Shown: positions 29,401 through 38,534, counted from the stretch's first letter. The stretch: 64,000 bases of DNA from Megasphaera coli (GCF_900095855.1 NZ_FMIY01000002.1:363322-427321); one strand, 5' to 3'. Numbers and translations: made by a program. Notes: generated by a model not told the origin, from the letters alone.

Positions 29401-29495
29401 TCGCGTCGGGCCTGCTCATTGCGACGGTTCTGACCTTGTTGGTTTTGCCGGTCATGTATGCGGCAGCCTTCAAAGTACGGCGCAAAGAAAAATAA
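26454..29495 (+). CDS. RND-family efflux pump, inner-membrane subunit
   Basis: The 1013-residue protein has the AcrB/MdtB-type layout: an N-terminal membrane segment ('WYFIIMIALAGIFSYLKLG'), a large periplasmic loop, membrane segments 2-6 with 'GLLVDDAIIAVEMM' and 'RTEAACTAF', a second periplasmic loop, and segments 8-12 ('LALSGMIIRNSVILIDQI'). It exports compounds using the proton gradient. Its presence implies an outer membrane. No TolC-like gene is in the window. Confidence 0.95.
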   Translation: MMRNLTEVSLKNKALVWYFIIMIALAGIFSYLKLGRMEDPAYTVRQMVVTVAWPGATAKQMEEQVTDKIEKKLQDTSHLDYIKSYSKPGQAVIFVNLDDEIASDKVRSVWLEVRNLTEDMKRDLPEGVYGPYYDDHFDDVYGSVYAVEGDGYSYEELRRKAELLRREILNVKDVGKAEIIGEQSEKVYIEVENAKIASLGIAPATIAEAVKGQNAMTATGMIDTSSDNVYLRLSGAFEEVEAVKNLPVKGGNAVFRLGDIARVERKYTEPADPKMYYNGKPAVGVAVSMKDGGNILTLGDNLKNVITRMQSDLPAGMEIRQVSDQPKVVEESISDFVGTLREAIIIVLVVSFLSLGIRTGMVVAFCIPLVLTGVFCVMEVAGIDLHKVSLGALIISLGLLVDDAIIAVEMMSVQLERGKSRTEAACTAFKETAKPMLTGTIVTCAGFIPVAFSQGAAAEFCKALFPVITASLIISWIVSVMVAPLFGYYLIKVKEGAAEKDLYDNRFYTVFRRVLYAFLAHRKTVLFGTAGAFLLAVGLMKVVPEEFFPPSLRPEVIVEMTLPEGASLKATQKEAAKFAAFLDGKNDSVKSYSYYVGEGAPRFVLTTEPILPASNYAQFIVVARDTRARGELVADIRKELAENEPAVRSNIKFIQTGPPSDYPVMLRVSGFDIDKVKAYSRKMADRLAQDDNLRDIHLNWAQKSKVLKAELDQNKLRFLGISGQDISRTLYTELSGATIAEYYAGDKTVGIQLRLSPDSRSDLSQVKNIVIHTPNGTVPLEQVAKLTYGAEDGKIWRRDLKPTITVEGNIIAGTANDATEKAYKDVADIAAEMPFGYTVKKDGSAENSEKSLNYILAPVPAMVLIIMTLLMFQLRSISLMALTLVTAPMGIIGVVLGMLVFNKALGFVAYLGILALSGMIIRNSVILIDQIQKHMRAGESPWDAIVDSAIMRFRPIMLTAAAAILGMVPLMTSAFWGPMAVAIASGLLIATVLTLLVLPVMYAAAFKVRRKEK

Positions 29496-29499
29496 GAGC

Positions 29500-29530
29500 T
29501 TGCCAATATCCGGAGTTTTTGTGGTAAAAT
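29500..29530 (+). promoter_or_regulatory. Candidate promoter of the mre-PBP2-rodA operon
   Basis: TGGTAAAAT (29522-29530) is an extended -10 element; TTGCCA at 29500-29505 is a possible -35 at 19 bases. It is the only clear signal between the efflux genes and mreB. Confidence 0.55.
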
Positions 29531-29570
29531 ATAATAATGACTACACTATAGTTCAGGAAGGATTACGTCT

Positions 29571-30611
29571 ATGGCGTCCGTTTTTTCACCGCTCACAAAA
29601 AACATAGGTATTGATTTGGGCACGTGCACGACACAGGTTTATGTGGAGGGCAGAGGCATTATTTTTTCGGAGCCTTCCGTCGTCGCCACGGATGAACGCA
29701 ATCAAAAAGTTGTCGCCGTCGGGAAGCGGGCGGAAGCCCTCTTTGCCCAATCGCCGGAGACCGTGAAAATTCACCGTCCTCTCGTAAACGGTGTCATAGC
29801 CGACTATTCCGTGACGCGGACGCTCCTCAACTACATCCTCGGCAAGGTTGTGCGAACGGTTCAGCGCATGCGCGTTATGCTGGGCGTTCCCGCCATCGCG
29901 TCGGATGTGGAAAAGCGGGCCGTCATGGAAGCTCTCTTTCGTGCCGGTGCCAAGGAAGCCTATTTGATTGAAACGGGCGCGGCTGCGGCCATCGGTACGG
30001 GTCTGCCCGTGTTCGAGCCTATGGGAAATATGGTTGTCGACATGGGCGGCGGTACGACGAATATAGCCGTTCTTTCCTTAGGCGGCATCGTCATATCCAA
30101 GTCCGTCCATTCGGGCGGCCTTGATCTCAACGAAGCGCTCAAAGAGCACTTGCGCACGGTCTATGCCGTCGTGACCGACGATGCTACTATTGAAGAAATG
30201 AAAGTCTATAACGGCTCTGCCGTTTTGCCGCTGGAAAACAGAAACTACTATTTCACCGGCCGCAGCCTTGACGACGGACTGGAGAAAGAGGTAACCGTCC
30301 AAGCTGGCGAAATTTATGAAGTAATGGGGCGGCCGTTGCTGAAAATATTGGAACTCATCCGCCGCACGCTGCGGCAAACCCCGCCCGAACTGGCGGCGGA
30401 TATTATGGAACACGGCATCGTCCTGACAGGCGGCGGTTCGTTGCTCAAAGGGACGGAACAACTTATTTCTCAGGAAACGGGTGTTCCCGTCCTCATTGCG
30501 TCTGACCCGGACAAGGCCGTAGCCAGAGGTGCAGGCACAGCTTTAAAGCGAAGAGAACAGTTACATTCTCTTGTCCAGGGCGTAGAGTCCATTTATAAAA
30601 GGAGATTTTAG
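29571..30611 (+). CDS. mreB: Rod shape-determining actin homologue MreB
   Basis: The 346-residue protein has the actin-fold signatures 'IGIDLGTCTTQVYVEGRG' (phosphate 1), 'VVDMGGGTTNIAVLSLGG' (phosphate 2) and 'GIVLTGGGSLLKGTEQLIS' (adenosine loop). MreB filaments on the inner face of the membrane organise lateral wall synthesis with MreC, MreD, PBP2 and RodA, all encoded next. It is the first gene of this unit. Confidence 0.95.
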   Translation: MASVFSPLTKNIGIDLGTCTTQVYVEGRGIIFSEPSVVATDERNQKVVAVGKRAEALFAQSPETVKIHRPLVNGVIADYSVTRTLLNYILGKVVRTVQRMRVMLGVPAIASDVEKRAVMEALFRAGAKEAYLIETGAAAAIGTGLPVFEPMGNMVVDMGGGTTNIAVLSLGGIVISKSVHSGGLDLNEALKEHLRTVYAVVTDDATIEEMKVYNGSAVLPLENRNYYFTGRSLDDGLEKEVTVQAGEIYEVMGRPLLKILELIRRTLRQTPPELAADIMEHGIVLTGGGSLLKGTEQLISQETGVPVLIASDPDKAVARGAGTALKRREQLHSLVQGVESIYKRRF

Positions 30612-30613
30612 CA

Positions 30614-31534
30614 GTGTTTTCCTTCGGTAAGAAAAGCGTCATCGGCGCGTTTATCCTCTTTTTTGTCATTGCCGTCGTCGGCTGGGCTTGGCGGCAACAT
30701 AATTCCATTCCTTATGTGACCGGGCCTATACAGACTGTGATTACACCGGCGGAAGAAGGTGTGACATGGGTACTGGAGCACATATCCGACGTTAACCGTA
30801 TCATTGAAATCAGTCTTAAAAACCGTATTGAATGGGAAAACCTGGAAAACGAAAATGCGGATTTGCGTAAACGGGTTGTCGATTATGATGAAGTAGCGGC
30901 GGAAAATGCGCGTCTGCGCAGACTCCTGGATTTCCGTGCCGCACATAAAGATCTGCAGCTCCTTGCGGGCGCGGTCATTTCGCGGGATTACGGAACATGG
31001 ACGAATACGATGATCATCGGCATCGGCGACAATCAAGGTGTTAAAGAAAATATGGCCGTCATTACGCCGGACGGCGTCGTCGGCTTCGTTTGTGACGTAT
31101 TTCCCGATTCTGCGCGCGTACAACTCATGACGGATCCGCGTACCGGTATGGGTGCCGTCGTACAGCGCCCCGAATCGCGCGTCGCATCCGTTGTGCGCGG
31201 CAACGGCAACATGCCGACGGAACCGCAGTTTGTCAATATTGCCAAGGATGCCGACATTCTCGAAGGGGATACGCTCGTCACGTCGGGATTCGGATCCATT
31301 TATCCGAAGGGGCTGTATATCGGTAAAATTACGTCTATCCACATGGACGACTCGGGCTTCGTCAAATATGCCGTCATCGCGCCGGGCGTGGATTTCTCCA
31401 AACTGGAAGAGGTTTTCGTCATTACGGGTACATCTGCAGGCACGTCATATGAAAAGCCCGATGTGGCGCCTAAGCTCGTGCCGCAGACGCAGCGCGACAA
31501 AGTGGAAGGCATTAAGGGAACGGCTGCTCTATGA
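30614..31534 (+). CDS. mreC: Rod shape-determining protein MreC
   Basis: The 306-residue protein starts with GTG at 30614, two bases after the mreB stop. It has one N-terminal membrane segment ('SVIGAFILFFVIAVVGWAW'), a coiled coil ('WENLENENADLRKRV') and the periplasmic beta-domain ('GDNQGVKENMAVITPDGVVG'). MreC links MreB to PBP2. It overlaps mreD by four bases. Confidence 0.95.
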   Translation: MFSFGKKSVIGAFILFFVIAVVGWAWRQHNSIPYVTGPIQTVITPAEEGVTWVLEHISDVNRIIEISLKNRIEWENLENENADLRKRVVDYDEVAAENARLRRLLDFRAAHKDLQLLAGAVISRDYGTWTNTMIIGIGDNQGVKENMAVITPDGVVGFVCDVFPDSARVQLMTDPRTGMGAVVQRPESRVASVVRGNGNMPTEPQFVNIAKDADILEGDTLVTSGFGSIYPKGLYIGKITSIHMDDSGFVKYAVIAPGVDFSKLEEVFVITGTSAGTSYEKPDVAPKLVPQTQRDKVEGIKGTAAL

Positions 31535-32040
31535 GGAAAATTTATTGTCTTGTCACAGGAATCGGTGTTTTTTTGCTGCAGGCCATGATCTTGCCGCGTC
31601 TCTTTAACGGCGTCGTTCAACCCAATGTGATTCAGTTGGCCGTTATTCTCATTTCCCTGCGCTACGGACAGCGTATGGGCCTCGGCATTGCCATCATAGG
31701 CGGATTTGTGCAGGATGTGGTGATCGGCAACTTTTTCGGCGTTCACCTGCTGCCGTACTTGGCCATCGCCTTTATTTGCAGTTACGTCGGACGTTTGCTG
31801 GAAAAAGGGCAGTATATCCTCCTGATTCTCATCGTCCTGGCGGCGACGGAAGCAAGTCTTGTCTTGACCTATGCCGTTCTTGCATTGTCCGGGCAGTTCG
31901 TCAGCCTGCCCGCTTATCTGGCACAATATAGCGGGCCTCTTCTCATTTGCCACGGCCTTCTGGCCTATCCGGCAGATAAAATAGTGCGGCATATGCGTCG
32001 TGACGACGAGTATTTCGGATTTATGAGTTATTACAGATAG
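31531..32040 (+). CDS. mreD: Rod shape-determining protein MreD
   Basis: The 169-residue protein has about five membrane segments and the family-typical 'GLGIAIIGGFVQDVVIGNFF' and 'FGVHLLPYLAIAFI'. MreD is the integral-membrane partner of MreC. Identity is secured by position between mreC (4-base overlap) and the PBP2 gene (15 bases downstream). Confidence 0.93.
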   Translation: MRKIYCLVTGIGVFLLQAMILPRLFNGVVQPNVIQLAVILISLRYGQRMGLGIAIIGGFVQDVVIGNFFGVHLLPYLAIAFICSYVGRLLEKGQYILLILIVLAATEASLVLTYAVLALSGQFVSLPAYLAQYSGPLLICHGLLAYPADKIVRHMRRDDEYFGFMSYYR

Positions 32041-32055
32041 AAAGGGCCGGTACGT

Positions 32056-33882
32056 ATGCTCGAAGCATTACTGAAAAAAAAGAATAATGACGGGCCTTTT
32101 CGTTATCTGTACTGGGTAATTATTCTTGTCTTTGCCGTCCTTACGATACGTCTCATGTGGCTTCAGCTCGTTCGCGGCGAATACTACAACTCCCTGGCCG
32201 AGGGAAACCGTCTGCGCGCCGTGCCGCTCGCGGCTATGCGCGGCGTTATGTATGATCGGAACGGCCAGATTCTCGTCGGATCGCGGCCGAGTTTTATGGC
32301 GACGTATGTGCCCTCACAGGGAAGCATGACGGAAGACGAGCTGTACACATTATCACGCCTCTTAAACGTACCGGAAGAAAAGCTGCGCGAAAAAACGGCG
32401 AAAATTAAAAGCTCTTACGTCCCCACGGTCTTGGCGGCCGACTTGACGCAGGACATTGTCACTCGAATCGAAGAGCGGCGCAATGAATTGCCCGGCATTT
32501 CAGTCGACGTCCAGCCCATTCGCTACTATCCTTACGATATGATGGCGGCGCAAATATTCGGCTATGTCGGCCAAATAGATGAAGAAGAATTGGAACAGCT
32601 TCAAGGGGAAGAAAGCGTTTCGGGAATTACACAAATCGGCAGAGCCGGACTGGAAGCGTATTACGACAGCCTCCTGCGCGGTAAAGACGGCAGCAGGCAG
32701 GTCGAAGTGGACGCGTCGGGCAGTCCCGTCAAGGAGTTGGAGCGGAAGAGTCCCGTTGCCGGTCACAATATTCATCTGACGTTGGACTTGAACTTGCAGA
32801 AAGCTTTGGAATCGGCCATGGATGCGCAGATTGCGAGCGGTGTCGGTACGAGCGGAATTGCGGCTGTCGCCATCGATCCCAATACGGGCGCCGTTCTTGC
32901 TATGGCCAGCAGGCCCGCATACAATCCGAACTGGTTTACGCGCGGTATTACGGAGGTGGAATGGCGGCAGATTAACGATAATCCCAATCATCCCATGGAA
33001 AACCGCGTCATTGCCGGTGAATACCCGCCGGGATCGACCTTTAAACTTGTAACCGGCGCGGCTGCGCTGGAGCTTAAAAAGGTGACACCTGACGAAATGA
33101 TCTTTGACAGCGGCCGCCACTGGCTCGTTGACATGCGAAATGCCGGCGGCGAAGCCTTGGGCTGGATCAATTTTACGGAAGCCCTGGCCAAGTCGGACAA
33201 TGTTTATTTTTATGAGATCGGTCGCCGCGTAGGCATTGACAAGCTTGAAGAGTATGCGAAAATGTTCGGCATGGGAAAGCCGACGGGAATTGCCTTGCAT
33301 GGGGAAGAAGCGGGACTTGTCGCCAGTGAGGCTTATAAGGAAAAGAATTTTCACCAGGACTGGTATTTGGGAGATACTTTCAACTCCGCCATCGGTCAGG
33401 GATTTCAATTGGTTACGCCTTTACAGGCAGCTATGATGGTCAGTGAAGTAGCCAACGGAGGCATTCAATACAGACCTTTTATTGTCAGCCGCATCGATAA
33501 CCTGGACGGTACGCCGTATAAGATATTTGCGCCCGAGCAGGTGGGCACGTTGGAAGTGTCCAAGTCTACCCTCGATTTGATTCGCGAAGGCATGCGCAAC
33601 GTTGCGGAAGAATCGGGTACGGCAGGTTCCCTCTTTGCCGGTTTTCCCGTACAGGTAGCCGGCAAGACGGGGACGGCGGAAAACTTCAGCGGCCGCGATC
33701 ACGGCTGGTTTGTCGCTTATGCGCCCTATGATCATCCGCGCATCGTCATTGCCGTCCTTACGGAACAGGGCGGTTTCGGCGCCTCGTCGTCGGGGCCGAT
33801 TGTGAAGACCATGTTGGAAGAATTTTTCCATGTCGGCGCCTATGCGCTCAAGGCGGACGGCAGTGCCAATAAGAGCGAGTAA
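32056..33882 (+). CDS. mrdA: Penicillin-binding protein 2 (elongasome transpeptidase)
   Basis: The 608-residue class B PBP has a short cytoplasmic tail, one membrane anchor, the dimerisation domain and a transpeptidase domain with SxxK at Ser327 ('PPGSTFKLVTG'), SxN at Ser380 ('KSDNVYFYE') and the KTGT box at Lys537. It cross-links peptidoglycan with the glycosyltransferase RodA, encoded two genes downstream. 'RGVMYDRNGQILVGSRPSF' marks the start of the dimerisation domain. Confidence 0.95.
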   Translation: MLEALLKKKNNDGPFRYLYWVIILVFAVLTIRLMWLQLVRGEYYNSLAEGNRLRAVPLAAMRGVMYDRNGQILVGSRPSFMATYVPSQGSMTEDELYTLSRLLNVPEEKLREKTAKIKSSYVPTVLAADLTQDIVTRIEERRNELPGISVDVQPIRYYPYDMMAAQIFGYVGQIDEEELEQLQGEESVSGITQIGRAGLEAYYDSLLRGKDGSRQVEVDASGSPVKELERKSPVAGHNIHLTLDLNLQKALESAMDAQIASGVGTSGIAAVAIDPNTGAVLAMASRPAYNPNWFTRGITEVEWRQINDNPNHPMENRVIAGEYPPGSTFKLVTGAAALELKKVTPDEMIFDSGRHWLVDMRNAGGEALGWINFTEALAKSDNVYFYEIGRRVGIDKLEEYAKMFGMGKPTGIALHGEEAGLVASEAYKEKNFHQDWYLGDTFNSAIGQGFQLVTPLQAAMMVSEVANGGIQYRPFIVSRIDNLDGTPYKIFAPEQVGTLEVSKSTLDLIREGMRNVAEESGTAGSLFAGFPVQVAGKTGTAENFSGRDHGWFVAYAPYDHPRIVIAVLTEQGGFGASSSGPIVKTMLEEFFHVGAYALKADGSANKSE

Positions 33883-33909
33883 TCGGCAGTATACGGAAAG
33901 GAGCAGAGC

Positions 33910-34806
33910 ATGTCTCACATCATAGCAATCGCATCCGGAAAAGGCGGTGTAGGCAAAACATTATTGACCGCGACCTTGGCTGTTGCGCTGGCGCGACGGA
34001 ACCGTTCCGTTCTCGCCGTTGACGCGGATATGGGTCTGCGCAATTTGGATCTTCTTTTCGGCAGCCAGGACGATGTTTTGTTTGACATTTTTGATGTAAT
34101 GAAGAAACGTTGTAAGGCGAGTGAAGCGATTATTCCATTGGAGGAGGGCATCGACTTCCTGGCGGCCAGTCAGAAAAAGACGTGGGAAAAAGTGGATCCG
34201 CGTACATTTCAGTATACGGTGGAAAAGCTTTCAAGCAACTACGATTATACGCTTATCGATTGCCCGCCCGGGCGGGATAAATCCTTTAAATACGCGACTG
34301 CCTTAGGTGACCGCATTTTCTTCGTCGTCGAACCGACGTGGACGTCCTTGCGCGATACGGGGCGAGTCATGCAGTTTTGCAATAAGCATAAGAATTTTGC
34401 GTACGACATTATTTTCAACAATGTGTATAAGGATAAGCCGGGCTATTTGTCCGTCGATACGATGATAGATTCGCTCGTGCCCGAAACAGTGGGCGGAGTA
34501 CTGCCTCATGACGAGGTTATTCATGCGGCCGCTCAGGAAGGCATGATTGCCGACATTCCGCCGACCAATCCCTTTTATGCGGCCTTGGCGGAAACTGTCA
34601 AATACTTGGAAACGCAGGAAGAGCCGCTGCGGGAAGAATGGGAAAGTCTCTTGCCGACAGGCGAAGGCATTTTCTTTGCCCCGGACCGATCGGCAGCGCT
34701 TTTTGAAACGGATAAGGCGGCTGCAGCAACTGACACGGGGAAACACCCCTTATCCGTGAGACGGCGTATGCGCCAGTCCCTTTCATGGCGCCGCTCTCGG
34801 CGCTGA
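33910..34806 (+). CDS. MinD-like ParA-family ATPase
   Basis: The 298-residue protein has the deviant Walker A SGKGGVGKT at residues 9-17, 'VDADMGLRNLDLLFG', 'TLIDCPPGRDKSFK' and 'LPHDEVIHAAAQEGM', which are MinD signatures. MinD positions the division inhibitor MinC on the membrane. Here minC and minE are absent on both sides, although minCDE between PBP2 and rodA is a known Firmicute order. The last 20 residues are strongly basic (RRRMRQSLSWRRSRR) and could be a membrane-binding helix. FlhG-type function is less likely because no flagellar genes are present. Confidence 0.85.
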   Translation: MSHIIAIASGKGGVGKTLLTATLAVALARRNRSVLAVDADMGLRNLDLLFGSQDDVLFDIFDVMKKRCKASEAIIPLEEGIDFLAASQKKTWEKVDPRTFQYTVEKLSSNYDYTLIDCPPGRDKSFKYATALGDRIFFVVEPTWTSLRDTGRVMQFCNKHKNFAYDIIFNNVYKDKPGYLSVDTMIDSLVPETVGGVLPHDEVIHAAAQEGMIADIPPTNPFYAALAETVKYLETQEEPLREEWESLLPTGEGIFFAPDRSAALFETDKAAAATDTGKHPLSVRRRMRQSLSWRRSRR

Positions 34807-34820
34807 GAGGAGTAAGAATT

Positions 34821-35924
34821 TTGTTTAAGCGCAATTGGAAACACATTGATAAAATAATGATAACGGCTGCCATCGTACTGGTTCTTATCAGTCTGTGTAT
34901 CATCGGCAGCGCCACACATATTAATAAAGGCGCCATCAACTATGACTTTGTTGTCAAGCAGGGCGTCGCTTTTGTCGTGAATTTCCTTATGCTCCTGTTT
35001 TTCTGCAACTACGATTACACGAGACTGAAACGGTTTGCCAAGCCCTTATACGTTATTAACCTGCTCATGCTCGCGGCGGTCATGTTTTTCGGGACTTCCG
35101 CCCTGGGTGCGCAGCGATGGATTCAAATCGGTCCCCTTACACTGCAGCCGTCGGAATTTTCCAAGCTGATCATGATCATTTGTTTGGCTGCCCTTTTGGC
35201 GGACCGGGGAGAGAAGTTTGACCGTTGGCGCAGCCTCATACCGGTCGCCCTGTTTGTGGGTGTGCCCTTTCTCCTGGTACTGAAGCAGCCGGACTTGGGG
35301 ACGAGTCTCGTATTTATCGCCATTGCGGCCGGTATGCTCGTCGTTTCGCGCATAAAACTGTCCATACTGCGCAACATCGCCGTTATGGGTGTACTGGCGG
35401 CGCCGATAGGCTGGTTTTTTCTCAAAGATTATCAGAAATCACGAATCCTTGTCTTTTTGGATCCCAATGCGGATCCCTTCGGCGCGGGTTATCATATTAT
35501 TCAGTCCAAAATTGCCATCGGTTCGGGCATGCTTTTCGGCAAGGGCCTTTTTCAGGGAACTCAAAGTCAGCTGAACTTCCTGCCTGAAAATCATACGGAC
35601 TTTATTTTCTCCGTCATTGGTGAAGAGCTCGGCTTCTTAGGCTGCCTCTTTATTCTCTTCTTATACTTTGTTCTCATTTACAGGACACTTCTTACGGCCA
35701 AAGAATGCAAAGACCGCTTCGGGATTCTCCTGGCAACGGGAATTCTGTCCATGTGGACCTTCGAAATATTGGTTAATGTCGGCATGACCTGCGGCATTAT
35801 GCCCGTTACAGGCATTCCGTTGCCCTTCATGAGTTACGGCGTCAGCGCCTTGACGACCAATATGATGGCCTTGGGTGTCGTCTTAAATGTTTATTTACGG
35901 CAAGAGTCGACTATCTTTCTTTAG
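34821..35924 (+). CDS. rodA: Peptidoglycan glycosyltransferase RodA (SEDS family)
   Basis: From TTG at 34821 (eight bases after AGGAG) the product has 367 residues and about ten membrane segments. Family motifs are 'ALGAQRWIQIGPLTLQPSEF', 'LNFLPENHTDFIFSVIGEE' and 'GIPLPFMSYGVSALTTNM'. RodA polymerises lipid II together with PBP2. An in-frame ATG at 34785 lies inside the MinD-like gene and lacks a ribosome binding site. Confidence 0.94.
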   Translation: MFKRNWKHIDKIMITAAIVLVLISLCIIGSATHINKGAINYDFVVKQGVAFVVNFLMLLFFCNYDYTRLKRFAKPLYVINLLMLAAVMFFGTSALGAQRWIQIGPLTLQPSEFSKLIMIICLAALLADRGEKFDRWRSLIPVALFVGVPFLLVLKQPDLGTSLVFIAIAAGMLVVSRIKLSILRNIAVMGVLAAPIGWFFLKDYQKSRILVFLDPNADPFGAGYHIIQSKIAIGSGMLFGKGLFQGTQSQLNFLPENHTDFIFSVIGEELGFLGCLFILFLYFVLIYRTLLTAKECKDRFGILLATGILSMWTFEILVNVGMTCGIMPVTGIPLPFMSYGVSALTTNMMALGVVLNVYLRQESTIFL

Positions 35925-35939
35925 TGTAGGAGGCGCAGT

Positions 35940-37829
35940 GTGTCTCAAACAGTTTATATAGATCCGATTTTACTCAGTAAAGTAACCAAGCCGGCCCGCT
36001 ATGTCGGCGGCGAATGGAACAGCATCGTCAAAGACCATGAGAGCGTAAAGTTTACGGTTGCTTACTGTTTTCCCGACGTCTATGAAGTGGCCATGAGCCA
36101 TTTGGGCCTGCGTATTTTATATGCTCTTCTGAACGAACGGGATGACGTGGCGGCTGAACGGGCATACGCTCCTTGGCCCGACATGGAAGCGCTTATGCGG
36201 GAAAAGGGATATCCTCTCTATTCGTTGGAAACGAAGACGGCTGTCCGTGATTTCGATATGGTCGGCTTTACGCTGCAATACGAAATGAGCTTCACCAATA
36301 TTTTAAATATGCTTGATTTGGCGGGCATCCCTCTTCTTGCGAAAGATAGGGGAGAAGATGCGCCTTTAATCGTAGCCGGCGGGCCGTGTGCATATAATCC
36401 GGAACCGCTGGCTGATTATTTTGACCTTTTTTGCCTCGGCGAGTCGGAAGAGTCGGTACATCTCCTGGCGGATACGGTTATTGAATGGAAAGAATCAGGC
36501 AGGCCCGGCGGCAAAAAAGGCATCCTCAAGATATTGGCTGCGCAGGAGGGAAATTACGTACCCGCTTTTTACCGCGACGAATACGATGAAGAGGGAAATT
36601 TTTTGCGCCTCGTGCCGACGGAGCGGGAAGCGAAAACGGTTATTCGCAAGTGTGTCGTCGCAGATGAAGAGCACGTCTTTTTCCCGACCAAGCCCATTGT
36701 GCCGAATATCGACATCGTCCATAACCGGGCCGTTCTCGAGCTTTTTCGCGGCTGCAGCAGGGGCTGCCGCTTCTGTCAGGCCGGCATGCTCTATCGGCCC
36801 GTTCGTGAAAAATCACCGCAGCGCCTGACGGAAATTGCTAAAGCCATCATTAAAAATTCGGGATACGATGAAATCTCTCTTATGAGTTTGAGCTCTGCCG
36901 ATTATTCACGCCTGCCCGAGCTGGTGGACATGCTCCTTGAGGCCTTTAAGGACAGGAAGGTCAGCGTCAGTCTGCCGTCTTTGCGGATTGACAGTTTTTC
37001 CGTGGATATTGCCGGGAAGGTGCAGCAAGTTCGCAAGAGCGGTCTTACTTTCGCACCTGAAGCGGGTTCGCAGCGAATGCGCGATGTCATCAATAAAGGC
37101 GTAACGGAAGAAAATCTCCTCGAAGCCTGTGAAAATGCCTTTCGCAACGGGTGGTCCGCCGTTAAGCTCTACTTTATGATGGGCTTGCCGACGGAAACGG
37201 ATGAAGATTTGGCGGGTATTGCCGACCTGGCTTATAAGGTGCTCAACCTCTATCGCAGGGTAACTGGGAAAAACAACGGCAAAGTGACCGTATCCGTGTC
37301 GAGTTTCGTGCCTAAATCGCATTCGGCCTTTCAGTGGGCCGGCCAGTGTTCCATCGAAGAAATAGAGAGAAAGCAGCAGTTTATAAAGAACCTTATTCGG
37401 GACAAACACATTTCTTACCACTATCATGACGCGCGGACCGGGCGGATGGAAGCTGCCTTTGCCCGCGGCGACAGGCGTCTCGGCAAGGTCCTCTATGAAG
37501 CATGGAAGCGGGGCTGCAAGTTTGACGGTTGGACGGAAATGTTCGACTGCGACAAGTGGAATGACGCCTTTGCGGCGGCAGGACTGGATGTGGACTACTT
37601 TGCGTCCCGCGAGCGGAAAGATGACGAGCCCTTTCCGTGGGAGCATATGGACTCAGGTGTGGCGCGAGGTTATTTGCTGAACGAGTGGAACAAAGCGCAC
37701 GACACCGAATTGACTCGTGACTGTCGCCGTGAGCGGTGTACGGGCTGCGGCGTTTGTCCGAATCTGAATGTGCATATCGTCGATTTAAAGGAAGGTAACG
37801 GGTATGGCAAGACTACGTTTAGTTATTAA
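35940..37829 (+). CDS. B12-binding-type radical SAM protein, TIGR03960 family
   Basis: The 629-residue protein starts with GTG at 35940 after GTAGGAGG. It has a cobalamin-binding-like N-terminal region, the radical SAM cysteines Cys272, Cys276 and Cys279 ('RGCSRGCRFCQAG'), 'FAPEAGSQRMRDVINKGV', and a C-terminal cysteine cluster ('CTGCGVCPNLN') that may hold another metal centre. The family is regularly paired with a DUF2344 gene and RNase G, as here. Its substrate is unknown. Confidence 0.9.
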   Translation: MSQTVYIDPILLSKVTKPARYVGGEWNSIVKDHESVKFTVAYCFPDVYEVAMSHLGLRILYALLNERDDVAAERAYAPWPDMEALMREKGYPLYSLETKTAVRDFDMVGFTLQYEMSFTNILNMLDLAGIPLLAKDRGEDAPLIVAGGPCAYNPEPLADYFDLFCLGESEESVHLLADTVIEWKESGRPGGKKGILKILAAQEGNYVPAFYRDEYDEEGNFLRLVPTEREAKTVIRKCVVADEEHVFFPTKPIVPNIDIVHNRAVLELFRGCSRGCRFCQAGMLYRPVREKSPQRLTEIAKAIIKNSGYDEISLMSLSSADYSRLPELVDMLLEAFKDRKVSVSLPSLRIDSFSVDIAGKVQQVRKSGLTFAPEAGSQRMRDVINKGVTEENLLEACENAFRNGWSAVKLYFMMGLPTETDEDLAGIADLAYKVLNLYRRVTGKNNGKVTVSVSSFVPKSHSAFQWAGQCSIEEIERKQQFIKNLIRDKHISYHYHDARTGRMEAAFARGDRRLGKVLYEAWKRGCKFDGWTEMFDCDKWNDAFAAAGLDVDYFASRERKDDEPFPWEHMDSGVARGYLLNEWNKAHDTELTRDCRRERCTGCGVCPNLNVHIVDLKEGNGYGKTTFSY

Positions 37830-38508
37830 AAAGACCGGTTCCCTTCAATTTCTGTCACACCTTGATTTTGCCGGAACCGTTCGCTATATTGTAACGCGGG
37901 CGGATCTTCCCGTCCTCTATTCGGAAGGCTTCAATCCGCACATGAAAATTTCTTTCGCTTCCGCCTTGGGCGTCGGCGTAGGGGCGGACGAAGAATATAT
38001 GGACCTGGAATTGGCCGAAGAAGTACCGCTTGAAGAGGTCATGGTCCGCATGAATTCCACGTCGCCGAGCGGTTTTGCCGTTCTCGGCGGCAAGTACGTG
38101 GATGCGAAGGCGCCGAAGCTCATGGCCGTCGCCAATTACGCTGTCTATATCTTGTGCGGCCCTTTGACGGCAGCTGTCAATGATGAGGAGCTTGCGGCTC
38201 TCTTGAAGCGGTTTAATGAAGCGACCGAAGTATTTTATGAAAAATATTCGCCCAAGACGAAAAAAACGCGGCGCATTGATGTTAAAGAGCACCTCATCGA
38301 GGACGTGACGGGACGCATAAACGGAGAGAATTTGGAACTCACCGTACCCATTTATCAAACCGAAGCCGGCGCCATCAAACCGATTCAGGTTTGGGAAATC
38401 CTGGCGAAAGACTTCGCCCTTCCCGTCGATAAAGAACTCATGCTCGCTCGGCGAACGGCCTTGCGGCACCGTGAGCGGGGAGTGAATTATTCGCTTTTGG
38501 AAGGATAA
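37804..38508 (+). CDS. DUF2344 / TIGR03936 protein, partner of the radical SAM protein
   Basis: The 234-residue protein opens with 'MARLRLVIKKTGSLQFLSHL', the hallmark of the TIGR03936 family, and contains 'PVLYSEGFNPHMKISFASAL'. In many Firmicutes it is a separate gene or a C-terminal fusion of the TIGR03960 radical SAM protein; here it is separate but overlaps it by 26 bases, so the two are probably made together. Its molecular role is not known. Confidence 0.9.
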   Translation: MARLRLVIKKTGSLQFLSHLDFAGTVRYIVTRADLPVLYSEGFNPHMKISFASALGVGVGADEEYMDLELAEEVPLEEVMVRMNSTSPSGFAVLGGKYVDAKAPKLMAVANYAVYILCGPLTAAVNDEELAALLKRFNEATEVFYEKYSPKTKKTRRIDVKEHLIEDVTGRINGENLELTVPIYQTEAGAIKPIQVWEILAKDFALPVDKELMLARRTALRHRERGVNYSLLEG

Positions 38509-38534
38509 AACGGTCGGTCAGGCGGTGGAGAGTT

